A stretch of 64,000 nt of DNA from Conchocele bisecta (taxonomy: Eukaryota > Mollusca > Bivalvia > Lucinida > Thyasiridae): positions 77,308,447 to 77,372,446 of the forward strand of contig CM055265.1 of NCBI GenBank assembly GCA_029237695.1, read 5' to 3'. The translations under genes were made by a program, and so were the position numbers. The notes beneath the pieces were generated by a model. It saw nothing but the letters and a program-made list of their open reading frames with translations. It was not told the DNA's origin and ran no database searches. This document shows, piece after piece, positions 10,811 to 19,868 of this stretch (its first letter is position 1; every line of letters begins with the position of its first letter).

Positions 10811-12701
10811 TTACAAAATAAGTTCAATTAACAATGAGACAATAGTGGAAGAACTCTCTGGGTCACCGATTTTCGTAACAAAGTTAATAACACTACCTTT
10901 GGAAAGTCTAATTCGATCAGAACCGAAGAACGAAACCACCGTCGAACTATCTGCAGAGATTTTAGTGACTCCAACCCCACGTTCTTCCCCATCTACTACA
11001 ATATTTATCGCGACCGCGCCCACAGGTTTACCACTACCATTAACCGAGCAGACCGCCATTTGGATAACTTCACCCGCGGCTGTCATAGTGTATCCCCCAC
11101 ATTTATTACTTGTTTTGGCACTGAACGAATATTCATAGTGCCCCTTAACCAATGGGCCCTGCTTCTCAGCCCAAACTGTTATGGCACGTTTTAGCGTTTT
11201 CATTGTTCGCACTATTCCGGCAAGCGCACTGTTTGCGTTATATGCCTCAGTACGAATATTATAAGAGGCCTCCTCAAGAGCTTTGGTCGCGGCTATACGA
11301 TCATGTTTCAGTTTATCGGAAACTTCGGTTATCTTTCCGTCTAGTTCGGTAAGTGCCGCTTCTCTACTGAGAGAGTCCTCCAAGCGCAACGCATCATAAG
11401 CCTCCGTAATGGTCGCCTGGTGGCCTTTTAGGGCTTTCTCAACACCCGACCGGGCCTCTTTTTGAAATTCGGTTATTTTCCCATCTAGTTCAGCAACAGC
11501 CGCTTCTCTGATGAGAGAGTCCTCTGAGCGCAAAACCTCATAAGCCTTCGCAAGGGCTGCCTGGTGGTCTTCTCGGGCTTTCTCAACACCCGACCGGGCC
11601 TCTTTTTGAAATTCGGTTATTTTTCCACCTAGTTCACCAACCGCCGCTTCTCTGATGAGAGAGTCCTCTGAGCGCAACACCCTATAAACCTCCGTAAGGT
11701 CCGCCTGGTGGTCTTCTCGGGCTTTCTCAATACCTGTTCGTACCCCCTCAACCCCCAACCGGGCCTCTTTTCGAAATTTGGTTATTTTTTCGTCTAGTTC
11801 GGTAAGTGCCGCTTCTCTGTTGAGAGAGTCCTCCGAGCGCAACGCCCCATAAGCCTCCGCAATGGCCTCCTTGTGGTCTTCTCGGACCCTCTCAACCCCC
11901 GACCTGGTCTCTTTCAGAAATTTGGCTATTTTCCCGTCTAGTTCGGTAAGTGTAGCTTCTCTGTTGAGAGAGTCCTCTAAACGCAACGCATTATAAGCCT
12001 CCGCAAGGGCCTCCGCAAGGTTCGACTGGTGGTCTTCTCGGACTTTCTCAATACCCGACCGGGTCTCTTTTCGAAATTTGGTTATTTTTTTATCTAGTTC
12101 GGCAACCGCCGCTTCTCTGACGAGAGAGTCCTCTGAGCGCAACACCTCATAAGCCTCCGTAAGGTCCGCCTGGTGGTCTTCTCGGGCTTTCTCAATACCC
12201 GACGTGGCCTCTTTTCGAAATTTAGTTATTTTTTTGTCTATTCGTAAGTAAGTGCCGCTTCTCTAATGAGAGAGTCCTCTAAGCGCAACGTAATCATAAC
12301 CCTCCGTAAGGGCCGCCTGGTGGTCTTCTCGGACTTTATCAATATCCGACCTGCTCTCTTTTCGAAATTTGGTTATTTTTTTACCTAGTTTCGTTTAGTT
12401 CCGTTTCTCTGATGAGAGAGTCCTCTGAGCGCACACCTCATAAGCCGCCTGATATTTCAAAATATCCGTTCGGACTCCCTCAATTTGTGCAGCTCCCGCC
12501 GTCAGCACTTCTACTCTAACATCTGATATACTCCTGTGAGTCCGGTTTGTGACCTTCGATATAGTTTTATTTATCAAGGCCTTGGTTTTTTCCAGTAGTT
12601 TAAAAGTCGCCCTCTGTCGGGATGAATCCACCTTCTACCGGTTCCAAATTCTTTGAATTTGTCACCCAATCGGAAGAACTACCTGGTCCGTATATACTCA
12701 T
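10811..12701 (-). pseudogene. Fiber-like protein: coiled-coil repeat stalk and C-terminal head
   Basis: The gene reads leftward from an ATG at 12701. A short N-terminal tail is followed by eight tandem units of about 48 codons, each beginning near LRSEDSLxREAA, seen in DNA as GAGAGAGTCCTC near 11368, 11512, 11656, 11821, 11965, 12121, 12266 and 12412. The units are charged heptad-like helices that would form a coiled-coil stalk. The last 100 or so residues (about 11130 to 10811) are beta-rich, Gly/Val/Ser-rich and could be a receptor-binding head. The longest open piece is 10811-12145. Unit spacings of 145 and 146 bases in the two upstream-most units break the 3-base register, and there is another break near 12630. 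By analogy with adenovirus it could attach to a vertex protein; that is inference. Confidence 0.7.
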
Positions 12702-12740
12702 AATAAAATTAATTAAAAATTATAAATTAGGCACCTATAC

Positions 12741-13425
12741 TCAATTAGAAATTTCGAGAACTACCGAAATCGGGTAATCGTTTTTCAACTTTCTCGCTTG
12801 ATCATCGAGAATAGAGACCGTAAATTCTTGGATATGTCCCGATTCCAAAACTTTCATCTCGGGTGTGGGAAGTCTAAGGTCACAGTCTCACCATAGAAAC
12901 AGGTCGCTGGCTTGCACGGTTTTCAGTAATGTGCTGGGAGTGCCGTCTACCGTGTTGTACGATGTGTTCACCCGATCCAGGTGCACCCTGAGAGTTTTCG
13001 TGAAGGCGAAGTCCACCGGGTTATCACCGACGTACTCACCCGGGGTACACATCCTTTGTTCGAGAGTATGTCTCTCTAAAACCGAGTTGAATACCCAACC
13101 CCGGGGAGACCACTACCGCATTATCACTGCTGATGGTCATTGTTGCGAGCCCGGTAGCATTCGATACTGTGAGGTTGATTATACCGTCAAGCTCTGAGTT
13201 GACAAAATCTTTGAGCTGTCTTATTCCCCACAGTCCGTGAGGCAGCTTTACACCGAATTGTTGTCCATCCTTCACATAGTAAAACCCTTCGCTCTTCCCC
13301 ACATTCTGCCATCCAACCGTAAACGTGATTGATCTAAGGCCTACCCGACGTTTTCCGCAGCAGTTGTCGATTGACTTTTGAAGTTCACAACTCCCTTTTT
13401 GAACATTAGTGATAGTAGCAAACAT
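12741..13425 (-). pseudogene. Probable single jelly-roll minor capsid (penton-like) protein, broken
   Basis: The ATG at 13425 opens a beta-rich protein. The first frame runs to 13036, a frameshift near 13050 moves the coding signal, and a TGA at 12888-12890 interrupts the second frame, which then stays open to 12741. The C-terminal piece (about EFTVSILDDQARKLKNDYPI) matches my recollection of a conserved invertebrate protein of such elements. The total of about 225 codons suits a single jelly-roll minor capsid protein. The assignment rests on size, beta character and position between fiber and other virion genes, so penton is a proposal. It starts 14 bases from the oppositely directed gene at 13440. 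Confidence 0.5.
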
Positions 13426-13439
13426 AATAATATCTTTCA
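13426..13439. promoter_or_regulatory. 14-base divergent start gap
   Basis: Start codons of the leftward jelly-roll gene (13425) and the rightward 442-aa gene (13440) are separated by only 14 AT-rich bases. Any transcription start for either gene must lie inside the other gene or further away. The gap itself cannot hold a full promoter. Confidence 0.6.
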
Positions 13440-14768
13440 ATGGATACAAAAGCATTTAGCTTTAATTCTAATGCAAAGTATAAAGTTGGTGGTGTATACG
13501 CTCAAAAGAACACCATTGGTTGGCTTGTGCACCCTAAAATAAGAGTCAGTTTGGGCCTAGGTTTCGACACAAATTTCACTAACATGTTTGAGAAATATAG
13601 GGTGCCCAAGATTAGTACGGTGGATGTGGTAAACAGATGGCGGGCAACTCCGATGCAGTTCTGGCAGAACCAACTAAATTTTGCCGTGTGGTGTGCCACA
13701 ACTGGGTGTGGTGTATCTTTCGGAGACCACTTACAACCAAGTAACAGTATGATGAGCAGTAGCTTATACAACTTTCATGTTTATTATACTATTAGAAGGA
13801 TTTTGAAAGAATTACGTGTTCCACTACCTCAAGACGACGGGTGGAATCCCATTTCCAACACATACAACCGTAAGGAGTTCGAACGGATATGTGACGAATT
13901 TGGTGTGGACCCAAACCGTGATTGGAAACAAAAAGTTTACACCAAGAACGATTCAATGGGGGACCCCTTTTTTGGAGAAGCTGGAAATGATGTAAAAGTT
14001 GTTGATGGCACATTCGATAGCAGTACTATGAGGTACACGTCAAGTTTCCTAATAAATAAAAGACCAAGTTTTTTTCTTGATATGTTCTCAGATAAAACCT
14101 ACTACCAAACATATCCGGCTTCACTACACCAACCATCTAAAGTTGGAATAGCATGGAGTACATTTATATTAGATAAAAGCACTGGATTTACTCAGACCGG
14201 GGTTACTCGCCTCAACAACTCCATTCGTACATATGTGTGGGCTATACTAGGTGCGCAAAAACAAACTCGCAGTTCTATAATAGGAGTCGGAAGGGCGTTT
14301 GACGCGCAAAAACAGTTCTTGGTACTTGTTGAGGACGCCATCTCAGCTAAGGTGGACCTCCAGAAGGTGATCCAGAATTATCAAGACGTTTTGCAGACTG
14401 CCAGCACCCCAGTGGACTATGTATTTGGAATAGGTCTTTATATGGCGCCGAGCAATATGATACTACGAGACGATCCGGTTGATGGTTACAATAATCAAAT
14501 CGTAATCGCCACCGCCAATCAAAAAATCGGTCACAACGGTAACGTGAACACGGATATCATCAAGTGCACCTCCAACAGCGGAAGGGATTTCATAAAACCG
14601 CAAGCACCACCCACAATTCACGAATCAAGTTCATTTAAACCCGTTGTTCCACCCGCGGAAACACCAATCATCAACAATGTTGAAATTGGAAGCACAACAC
14701 ACGAGGAGGAGAAATTAGCGCTCGTCGTCGCCCTCGTGGCGATCGGATTATTTACGTTTTGGTTTTAG
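13440..14768 (+). CDS. Virion-associated protein with C-terminal membrane anchor, 442 aa
   Basis: An intact open frame from ATG (context TTTCAATGG). There is no signal peptide. The first 100 residues contain a distinctive block (RWRATPMQFWQNQLNFAVW, then ATTGCGVSFGD). The middle is mixed alpha/beta, residues about 385-415 are Pro/Ser/Thr/Glu-rich, and a single hydrophobic segment ends the protein (LALVVALVAIGLFTFWF, about 424-442). I recognise this as a recurring companion of capsid genes in invertebrate Polinton-like clusters but know of no assigned function. A tail-anchored protein of an internal membrane or a vertex component is possible. Its 3' end overlaps the decayed 3' end of the convergent gene (stop at 14748). 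Confidence 0.65.
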   Translation: MDTKAFSFNSNAKYKVGGVYAQKNTIGWLVHPKIRVSLGLGFDTNFTNMFEKYRVPKISTVDVVNRWRATPMQFWQNQLNFAVWCATTGCGVSFGDHLQPSNSMMSSSLYNFHVYYTIRRILKELRVPLPQDDGWNPISNTYNRKEFERICDEFGVDPNRDWKQKVYTKNDSMGDPFFGEAGNDVKVVDGTFDSSTMRYTSSFLINKRPSFFLDMFSDKTYYQTYPASLHQPSKVGIAWSTFILDKSTGFTQTGVTRLNNSIRTYVWAILGAQKQTRSSIIGVGRAFDAQKQFLVLVEDAISAKVDLQKVIQNYQDVLQTASTPVDYVFGIGLYMAPSNMILRDDPVDGYNNQIVIATANQKIGHNGNVNTDIIKCTSNSGRDFIKPQAPPTIHESSSFKPVVPPAETPIINNVEIGSTTHEEEKLALVVALVAIGLFTFWF

Positions 14769-16051
14769 GAACTCTCTGGCGAAGAATAGTAGGAGACCGG
14801 CGATTGCCACGATTAAAGCCCAGGTATTTTTGGCTACCCATCCGGTCGTTTTGATAATATAGATAGCAAGTAAGAAACGATACTTCCGATCAGTCAAGGT
14901 AGTGCGGCAGCCGCCTTTTCGGCTAATTTAGCCAGGAGACTGGCGAGGGCTTTTAGTTGTTTTTTTAACCACTCCTTGGCTCCACCGGATGGCGCGGGTG
15001 CTGGTGGTGTGGGTGCTAGCGCGGGTGGTGGCGCCGCACCACCAATGAAAGCTAGAACTATGGTCGATATAGTCATGCTGATAGCAACGAGGATGCTTGC
15101 TATCGTGATGCCCTGTTCTCTGAACAGAGTGCGAAGACGCTCACCGAGTGTCGTCTCCTCGTTCAGGACACTCGAGATTGTTTCGCGGATCCGACTTATT
15201 TGGGTGCGGAGAGCCTCACGGTTAGTAGATGCAACCTCAAAGCGAGCTTCTCTTTCGTCCCGCAACGACTGCAGGCGTTCGGTGATCCGCTCGGTAGATT
15301 CTCTATCGCCACCAGCTTCCTCCAGTTTTCTTTCTTCTAGCGCGATATGTTCATCCAGCGCCGTGAGTTTGGCGAGGTTATGGACCAATTCGCCCCGGAC
15401 TGTTTGCATAGCCTTATCGAGTCCCTGGAATTCGCGAAGAGGTAACGATGGGTCATCGTTAGACAGGTCGATTTCGCTGAACGTGGTCTCCATCGCGTTA
15501 ATAGTGTCGGTGGCTACACGAGGGACCTCGCTGAGCTCGACCGTTTCTATCACGGCGGCCGATTTTGCCATCGTTTCGTCGGTAGACTGTAGGGCCTCTA
15601 CAGCGCGGGTCGGCATAATTGTTTTACCATTCTTCCAATCTACGAATCCTAGTTCGCTCCTTACGAATTGGCCACCGCCCGGGTTTCCGGCAATGGTGCC
15701 CAGCGCTAGGGGTTTACCGGTCCTCGTGTTGACTATTGGGATATTTGATGCTGCTTTTAGTCGCAATCTACCATTCAGATCAAATTTGAACTTGGAGTAG
15801 TCGCGACCGACAGATGGGACCAGACCTTTTTCCGCCAAACTGTTGTAGTAGTCGTTTACAGCTCCTTCGAGTAATTCCCGACTTTGACTAGCAGTAGCGC
15901 CACCTAATTCCCCAGATTGGATTGGAACTGGAGACTGTATCAAGGGCGTTTCGTCATTATAATCATCTATGTCATCATCTATGTCATCATCATCCGCATC
16001 GAGGTAATCGTCTCTGCCGATTTCATCCATGTCAATATCGTAATCAGCCAT
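14748..16051 (-). pseudogene. Minor virion protein with coiled coil and membrane segment; C-terminus decayed
   Basis: The main frame is 385 codons (16051 to 14894). The first 35 residues are highly acidic (Asp-rich). A coiled coil spans about 225-300. A membrane helix (about 317-337, ITIASILVAISMTISTIVLA) is followed by a Pro/Ala linker and a Lys/Leu/Ala amphipathic tail. A TGA ends it at 14894. Beyond the stop the same frame briefly stays hydrophobic, and then a shifted frame encodes another membrane-type helix (around WALIVAIAGLLLFF), ending at 14748. The original protein was therefore probably longer with a second membrane segment. The layout resembles a membrane-lytic or internal virion protein, which is inference. 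It overlaps the convergent 442-aa gene by about 20 bases and is divergent from the capsid gene. Confidence 0.65.
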
Positions 16052-16120
16052 ATTAATTTCTTAAAATTAATTATGTATTAAAGACAAAACCATACGGGTT
16101 TAATATAGATTCATTAAATT
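16052..16120. promoter_or_regulatory. Divergent intergenic region upstream of the capsid gene
   Basis: Sixty-nine AT-rich bases containing AATTAATT-type tracts separate the starts of the leftward 385-codon frame and the rightward capsid gene. It probably holds promoter elements for both. No specific motif can be proved. Confidence 0.45.
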
Positions 16121-17155
16121 ATGTCTTCGAGTCAATACGGTCGTAAACTCAATCCATACCGCAGACTGCGTGAGCCCCTCGGGACAAAAGGCGTGAGACA
16201 GAGTGTCGTTATTACGAACAACCCATCGACGATCGACCAGAACCAGCAGCTCTTGGTCCGCTTCCCCAACCTCGGAGCTAACGACGTCATTGTGCCGGGT
16301 ACTGTTCGCCTCGCTTTCACTATTTCGCTGACGTCGACGGACGCGGACCGAACCGTCGTTCAGAACCTGGGTCGCGCCATCGTCAAGAAGACCATGATAA
16401 AGATTTCTGGTAATGAGGTGATGTCGATCGATGACAGCGACGTCTACCATTGCTATCAGGACCTGTGGAAGACGGCGCAAGAGCGCGAAAACGCTGTCTA
16501 TCAGGGTATTGACACCAGCAAAAATAAGAACGTAACCAAACTTAGAATCGGGGCTGCTAACAAGGTAGATAACAACGCGAGCGACAACGCGGTCGCGGGC
16601 GCTTACGGCAACCGCTTCTACATCCCGCTCGACTTTGAGTTGCTGGAGAGTCACATGCCCTACTATCAGAGCGCTTTGGCTGACCGCCTCGAATACGAAC
16701 TAACGTTCAACGACTACGGACGAGTTATCATAGCCAGCGACCAGTTATCGACGTATACGATCGATAATGTTTCGCTGGAGTACGACATGGTCACGATGCC
16801 CGAACTTGCGCGGGTTCTTCGCGCGCACCAGCAGTGGGACGAAGTAAGAAAGCAGTTTTCTGCCGGCTCCAAGCGCTCCCCGGAGGTTGCCGCGGTTGCC
16901 AAAGACCTGCATCTCTCGGCCGTCTCCCTCGCGGAGTTTCTGAATACCAAATACGCGCTATGGCTAGACATGCGAGCCAGCGACGACGACCAAATACACG
17001 GTAGCGGACTCCAAGTTGAGAACGCTAGCGAGGGTGTGACGATCCAGATAACCAAAGAGGCGGATGGAAATGGCGCATTGAACGTGTACTTATGTATAAT
17101 TACAGACGCACAACTGAACATCGAAGATGGCCGATACGTCTCAGCACTCTACTAA
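16121..17155 (+). CDS. Probable major capsid protein, shortened
   Basis: The 344-residue open frame starts at ATG 16121 after an A/T-rich leader. It is beta-rich, with a basic N-terminus and blocks such as LVRFPNLGANDVIVPGTVRL, FYIPLDFELLESHMPYYQSA and a C-terminal LDMRASDDDQIHGSGLQVEN. I recognise these as the capsid-type protein that accompanies the packaging ATPase in invertebrate Polinton-like clusters. A double jelly-roll protein is expected to be longer. From memory of the family, a stretch seems to be missing near residue 234 (about 16820), where a short helix (ARVLRAHQQWDEV) joins the two halves without loss of frame. The gene is otherwise intact and overlaps the ATPase gene by 29 bases, which suggests coupled expression. 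Confidence 0.65.
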   Translation: MSSSQYGRKLNPYRRLREPLGTKGVRQSVVITNNPSTIDQNQQLLVRFPNLGANDVIVPGTVRLAFTISLTSTDADRTVVQNLGRAIVKKTMIKISGNEVMSIDDSDVYHCYQDLWKTAQERENAVYQGIDTSKNKNVTKLRIGAANKVDNNASDNAVAGAYGNRFYIPLDFELLESHMPYYQSALADRLEYELTFNDYGRVIIASDQLSTYTIDNVSLEYDMVTMPELARVLRAHQQWDEVRKQFSAGSKRSPEVAAVAKDLHLSAVSLAEFLNTKYALWLDMRASDDDQIHGSGLQVENASEGVTIQITKEADGNGALNVYLCIITDAQLNIEDGRYVSALY

Positions 17156-17870
17156 ATCTAACGATTTATTAATTAATTTTAAGAAAATTAGCAATCATTC
17201 TAACGATTTATTAATTAAGAAATTTGATAATTCTAAAGAATTAATTAAGAAAATTAGCAATCAATACCAATTCACGATTGGAGATGCCCACTCTGCCACA
17301 ATATGTGGGCAGACAGGATGTGGAAAAACGGTTTTCATCCTAGACTTGCTCGAGGGCTCCTACCGCGATGCCTTTCGTCACATTGTGATCCTGTGTCCCA
17401 CTGTGCGGCACAACGATACTTATCAGCGGCGCCCGTGGATATGGACCGACCCTGAGGTATACGTTATTGACCCCGCTGATAGACTTCACGATTGGTTGCG
17501 TGGTTTATACCAAAAATTCGAGGGTGAGCCCACCCTATACGTGATTGACGATTGCTCGGCCAAGGCGGCGATGACCAAAAAGAAGGACATGCTCTCCGAG
17601 CTCGCATTTTCTGGCCGCCATGCTAGGCAAAGCGTATGGATATCCACTCAAAAGTACAACGCCGTCCTCAAGGATCTGCGCGAGCAAACGAAATGGGTCG
17701 CCCTCTTTCACTGCAAGGACCGAGACTCATTCGATGACTGTCTTCGAGAGAATGACGTTATCCCAACGCGCGAGGAGCGCCTGGAGGTTCGACAGATGCT
17801 TTCGGAAACTAAGCACTCCAAGCTTTTGCTAAAGACTGATCAACCAACTACTTACGAAGTTATCAATTAA
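17127..17870 (+). CDS. FtsK/A32-type packaging ATPase
   Basis: An intact 247-codon P-loop ATPase. Walker A is GQTGCGKT (about residues 61-68), Walker B is TLYVIDD (about 136-142), and a sensor-like segment WISTQKYN follows near 172. This pattern is that of the genome-packaging ATPase of Polintons, adintoviruses and large DNA viruses, which pumps DNA into capsids. The ATG lies within the end of the capsid gene. Residues about 10-46 are Asn/Lys/Ile-rich and come from AT-rich DNA with internal direct repeats (TTAATTAAGAAA-type), unlike the GC-richer core, so the leader may be a recent expansion or the true start may lie further downstream. Confidence 0.88.
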   Translation: MADTSQHSTKSNDLLINFKKISNHSNDLLIKKFDNSKELIKKISNQYQFTIGDAHSATICGQTGCGKTVFILDLLEGSYRDAFRHIVILCPTVRHNDTYQRRPWIWTDPEVYVIDPADRLHDWLRGLYQKFEGEPTLYVIDDCSAKAAMTKKKDMLSELAFSGRHARQSVWISTQKYNAVLKDLREQTKWVALFHCKDRDSFDDCLRENDVIPTREERLEVRQMLSETKHSKLLLKTDQPTTYEVIN

Positions 17871-17887
17871 TTTTATAATTAATTTTT

Positions 17888-17972
17888 ACTGAACAAATGC
17901 TGAACAATGCTGAACAAATGCTTAACAAATGTTGAACAAATGCTGAACAATGGTTAACAATGTTAACAATGT
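17888..17972. repeat. Iteron-like array of TGCTGAACAA / TGCTTAACAA units
   Basis: About seven degenerate units of 9-12 bases (TGCTGAACAAA, TGCTTAACAAA, TGTTGAACAAA) lie between the ATPase stop and the next gene. TGCTGAACAAATGCTTAACA at 17908-17927 occurs identically in element 2 at 38338-38357 and 38504-38523. Conservation between two diverged elements suggests a bound or structural site. Confidence 0.75.
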
Positions 17973-18495
17973 GGTGCTCCGCTGCGAGCTTTGTTGCGAG
18001 CATAATGGTGATCATAAGTATCGGGTGGTGCGCTTGGCAATATGTTAAAGTGATGAGACTTGTTAGAATAGTTAAATTAATTTTAAGAAAAATGAACTGC
18101 GACGAACTTCTCGATCAGCTAATAGAAGAAACCTCAACTCCGACTGCCAACACCCTGAAAGATAATGATCCGACAGAGCAATCGGAATCAACTCCAACTC
18201 CAACGGCGGTTGGTATTGGGTTGAGTGCAACGACTCCGAATGAAAATGAAAATGCGGCGCGACGAGAGCGGCTAGCTGCGCTGGTTTGCTGGGGGGGACA
18301 ATCGGAGCATTATCTCGGTAGGCGTCTCTCAGTTTTCAGGTGGATAAGATGTCAGATGCGGAGATTGATAAAATGTATGCGCGATACGAATCCAAATTGG
18401 GAGCGGAGATGACAAAAACTCTCGGATCGGCGGCTATTCATTTGTACGCAACCGCCGTTAGTATACTTCTCCTATACCAAACACCGCGGGATTGA
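17960..18495 (+). pseudogene. Small membrane protein gene with frameshift
   Basis: The open frame from 17960 (an ATG at 17969 is also possible) encodes a hydrophobic segment (around residues 10-28), a basic stretch, then an acidic Thr/Pro/Ser-rich region. An internal ATG at 18091 (MNCDELLDQL) is another candidate start. The frame ends at 18412, but a family-like C-terminal segment lies in another frame from about 18349 to 18495 (around KMYARYESKLGAEMTKTLGS, followed by a hydrophobic helix). A run of seven G residues near 18290 is a likely site of the frame change, and that second frame also carries a TAG at about 18319-18321, upstream of this segment. Function is unknown; a small virion membrane protein is inferred from neighbours. 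Confidence 0.5.
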
Positions 18496-18685
18496 TTTGA
18501 CGATCTAGAGACTGACCCTTTTATAGGTCACACTCTTAGAACAGCCTGCTGCTCAATTTATCACAAGTTTGGAATGTACTTAGCTCCGCTGACAACCGCG
18601 TTGACCACGGGTAAACACTGTCAATTTGGACATATATGCCCACGAACTATAAGCCCTAATATTAATACAAAATATAATTTTGAAA

Positions 18686-19147
18686 ATGATGACACAAGAC
18701 ACACCCGCGAGAGTGACGGAGTTGAACCCGAGTGTTACTCCGCCACTGGATGACATACCGCATATAAAAAATCCCAAAAGACAGGCAGCTGGGCGGGCGG
18801 CGGCTGCCACCCGAAAAGTTAAACAAGATAAAATACTCGCCGAGCTTCGAGAGGCTAAACAGTCGTTGCAATCGGGGACGGAGACAGCAAAACATCTGAA
18901 GACAGAGTTGAGTACACCCCCAATTCACGAATTGGAAGCACACCCAAATTCTTTGAATTTGTCACCCAAATTCGTGAATTGGAGTTGGGTTGTTGGTGGT
19001 GGTCTGGCAGTTGTTGGTGCCCTGTGCGTGTGGAAATACCCCACATTATCGAAAAAACAACAAGCCAGTGTTCAGAAGAAAGTTACGAAACACCAATCGC
19101 GATTGGATGCGCCCCATTTAAACATTGACCCTTTTTATATGCAATAA
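18686..19147 (+). CDS. Small single-pass membrane protein, about 153 aa
   Basis: The first ATG is at 18686. Residues about 30-75 are basic and helical (PKRQAAGRAAAATRKVKQDK onward), followed by a Pro-rich linker, one membrane helix (WVVGGGLAVVGALCVW) and a hydrophilic tail ending DPFYMQ. The linker coding DNA contains inverted and direct copies of CAATTCACGAATTGG. A 26-base stretch (18944-18969) is identical to 12644-12669 in the fiber gene. It starts a tightly spaced rightward cluster of four small genes. The C-terminal DPFYM resembles the end of a broken gene in element 2 (39486). Function is unknown. Confidence 0.6.
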   Translation: MMTQDTPARVTELNPSVTPPLDDIPHIKNPKRQAAGRAAAATRKVKQDKILAELREAKQSLQSGTETAKHLKTELSTPPIHELEAHPNSLNLSPKFVNWSWVVGGGLAVVGALCVWKYPTLSKKQQASVQKKVTKHQSRLDAPHLNIDPFYMQ

Positions 19148-19152
19148 TTATA

Positions 19153-19386
19153 ATGGCTGAACAAGATGGTAAAATGTTAGTGAATGCGCTTTATCACGCC
19201 ATGGTGATATCGGGTTTCATTATCGGGTATGCTCGACTATCAAAGATGGCCCTAGGAGGATCCGCTCCCAAATTGGACTTTACTGCGAGAGACGTAGGGC
19301 TCGCGACCTTAGATATAGCGGCCGCAGTTTGGACCCGAGATTATCTAGTTAAAGCTGGAATTCTACCAGTTAATATATGGAATTAA
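19153..19386 (+). CDS. Small membrane protein, 77 aa
   Basis: An intact frame five bases after the previous stop. One hydrophobic segment (about 11-30, NALYHAMVISGFIIGYARL) and a second moderately hydrophobic stretch (about 45-60) suggest membrane association. No family name is known to me. Its stop codon directly abuts the ATG of the next gene (TAAATGG), a compact arrangement unlike host genes. Confidence 0.6.
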   Translation: MAEQDGKMLVNALYHAMVISGFIIGYARLSKMALGGSAPKLDFTARDVGLATLDIAAAVWTRDYLVKAGILPVNIWN

Positions 19387-19818
19387 ATGGCTTCAATCGC
19401 AGTAATAGTAGGTGGTGCGCTCGTAAACGCATTGGCGTTCAGCGGTAGCAACTTTATATTCTCTAAAATGAAAAGCTCGAACGTGGATGAGGAGCGTAAG
19501 CGTCACGATTTAGCTGTAGAACAACTCAATAGCGCAAAGGAAGCGTGGTCGAAAAAACGAACCGCCCATCTGGACTGGGTCAATGAAGAGCTTCGCCGCG
19601 AAAATCACGCCCCGCAAACTTTTCAGAACGTTGAAGAAGCCAACCGCGAGTACGCGCTGGCATATCTGCACAAAAGTCTCGGGCCGCTGGATCGCGAGAC
19701 CCAACTTTCAGATTTCTATGTACCGTCAGAGCCACAAAAAGACCGCGAGATCGCGTTCATCGTCGTGGGAATGGGTGTGGTGGGGCTCGTCGGCTACTAT
19801 ATTCGATCGAGATTTTAA
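19387..19818 (+). CDS. Membrane protein with terminal hydrophobic segments, 143 aa
   Basis: An intact frame. The N-terminus is hydrophobic (about 4-22, IAVIVGGALVNALAFSG), residues 33-80 form a charged coiled coil (SKKRTAHLDWVNEELRREN), and a second membrane helix is at about 120-138 (IAFIVVGMGVVGLVGYYI). I recall close relatives in many invertebrate genomes next to the same capsid genes, without a known function. A minor virion membrane protein is likely. It directly follows the previous stop codon. Confidence 0.65.
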   Translation: MASIAVIVGGALVNALAFSGSNFIFSKMKSSNVDEERKRHDLAVEQLNSAKEAWSKKRTAHLDWVNEELRRENHAPQTFQNVEEANREYALAYLHKSLGPLDRETQLSDFYVPSEPQKDREIAFIVVGMGVVGLVGYYIRSRF

Positions 19819-19868
19819 ATTAATTATTTTAAATAACTTTTTTTATAAATATATATATATATAGAACG

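Noticed and set aside
14976..15800. 274-codon open frame on the plus strand
   Set aside because: It lies antisense to the acidic, coiled-coil 385-codon gene, whose composition and membrane helix are far more protein-like; this frame is Ser/Arg-rich shadow sequence.
16100..16654. 184-codon open frame on the minus strand
   Set aside because: Antisense to the capsid candidate. Its composition is that of a shadow frame and it has no motif.
17888..17972. CRISPR-like repeat array (also 38290-38545)
   Set aside because: Units are short, degenerate and without distinct spacers, in eukaryotic DNA; an iteron-like array is the better description.
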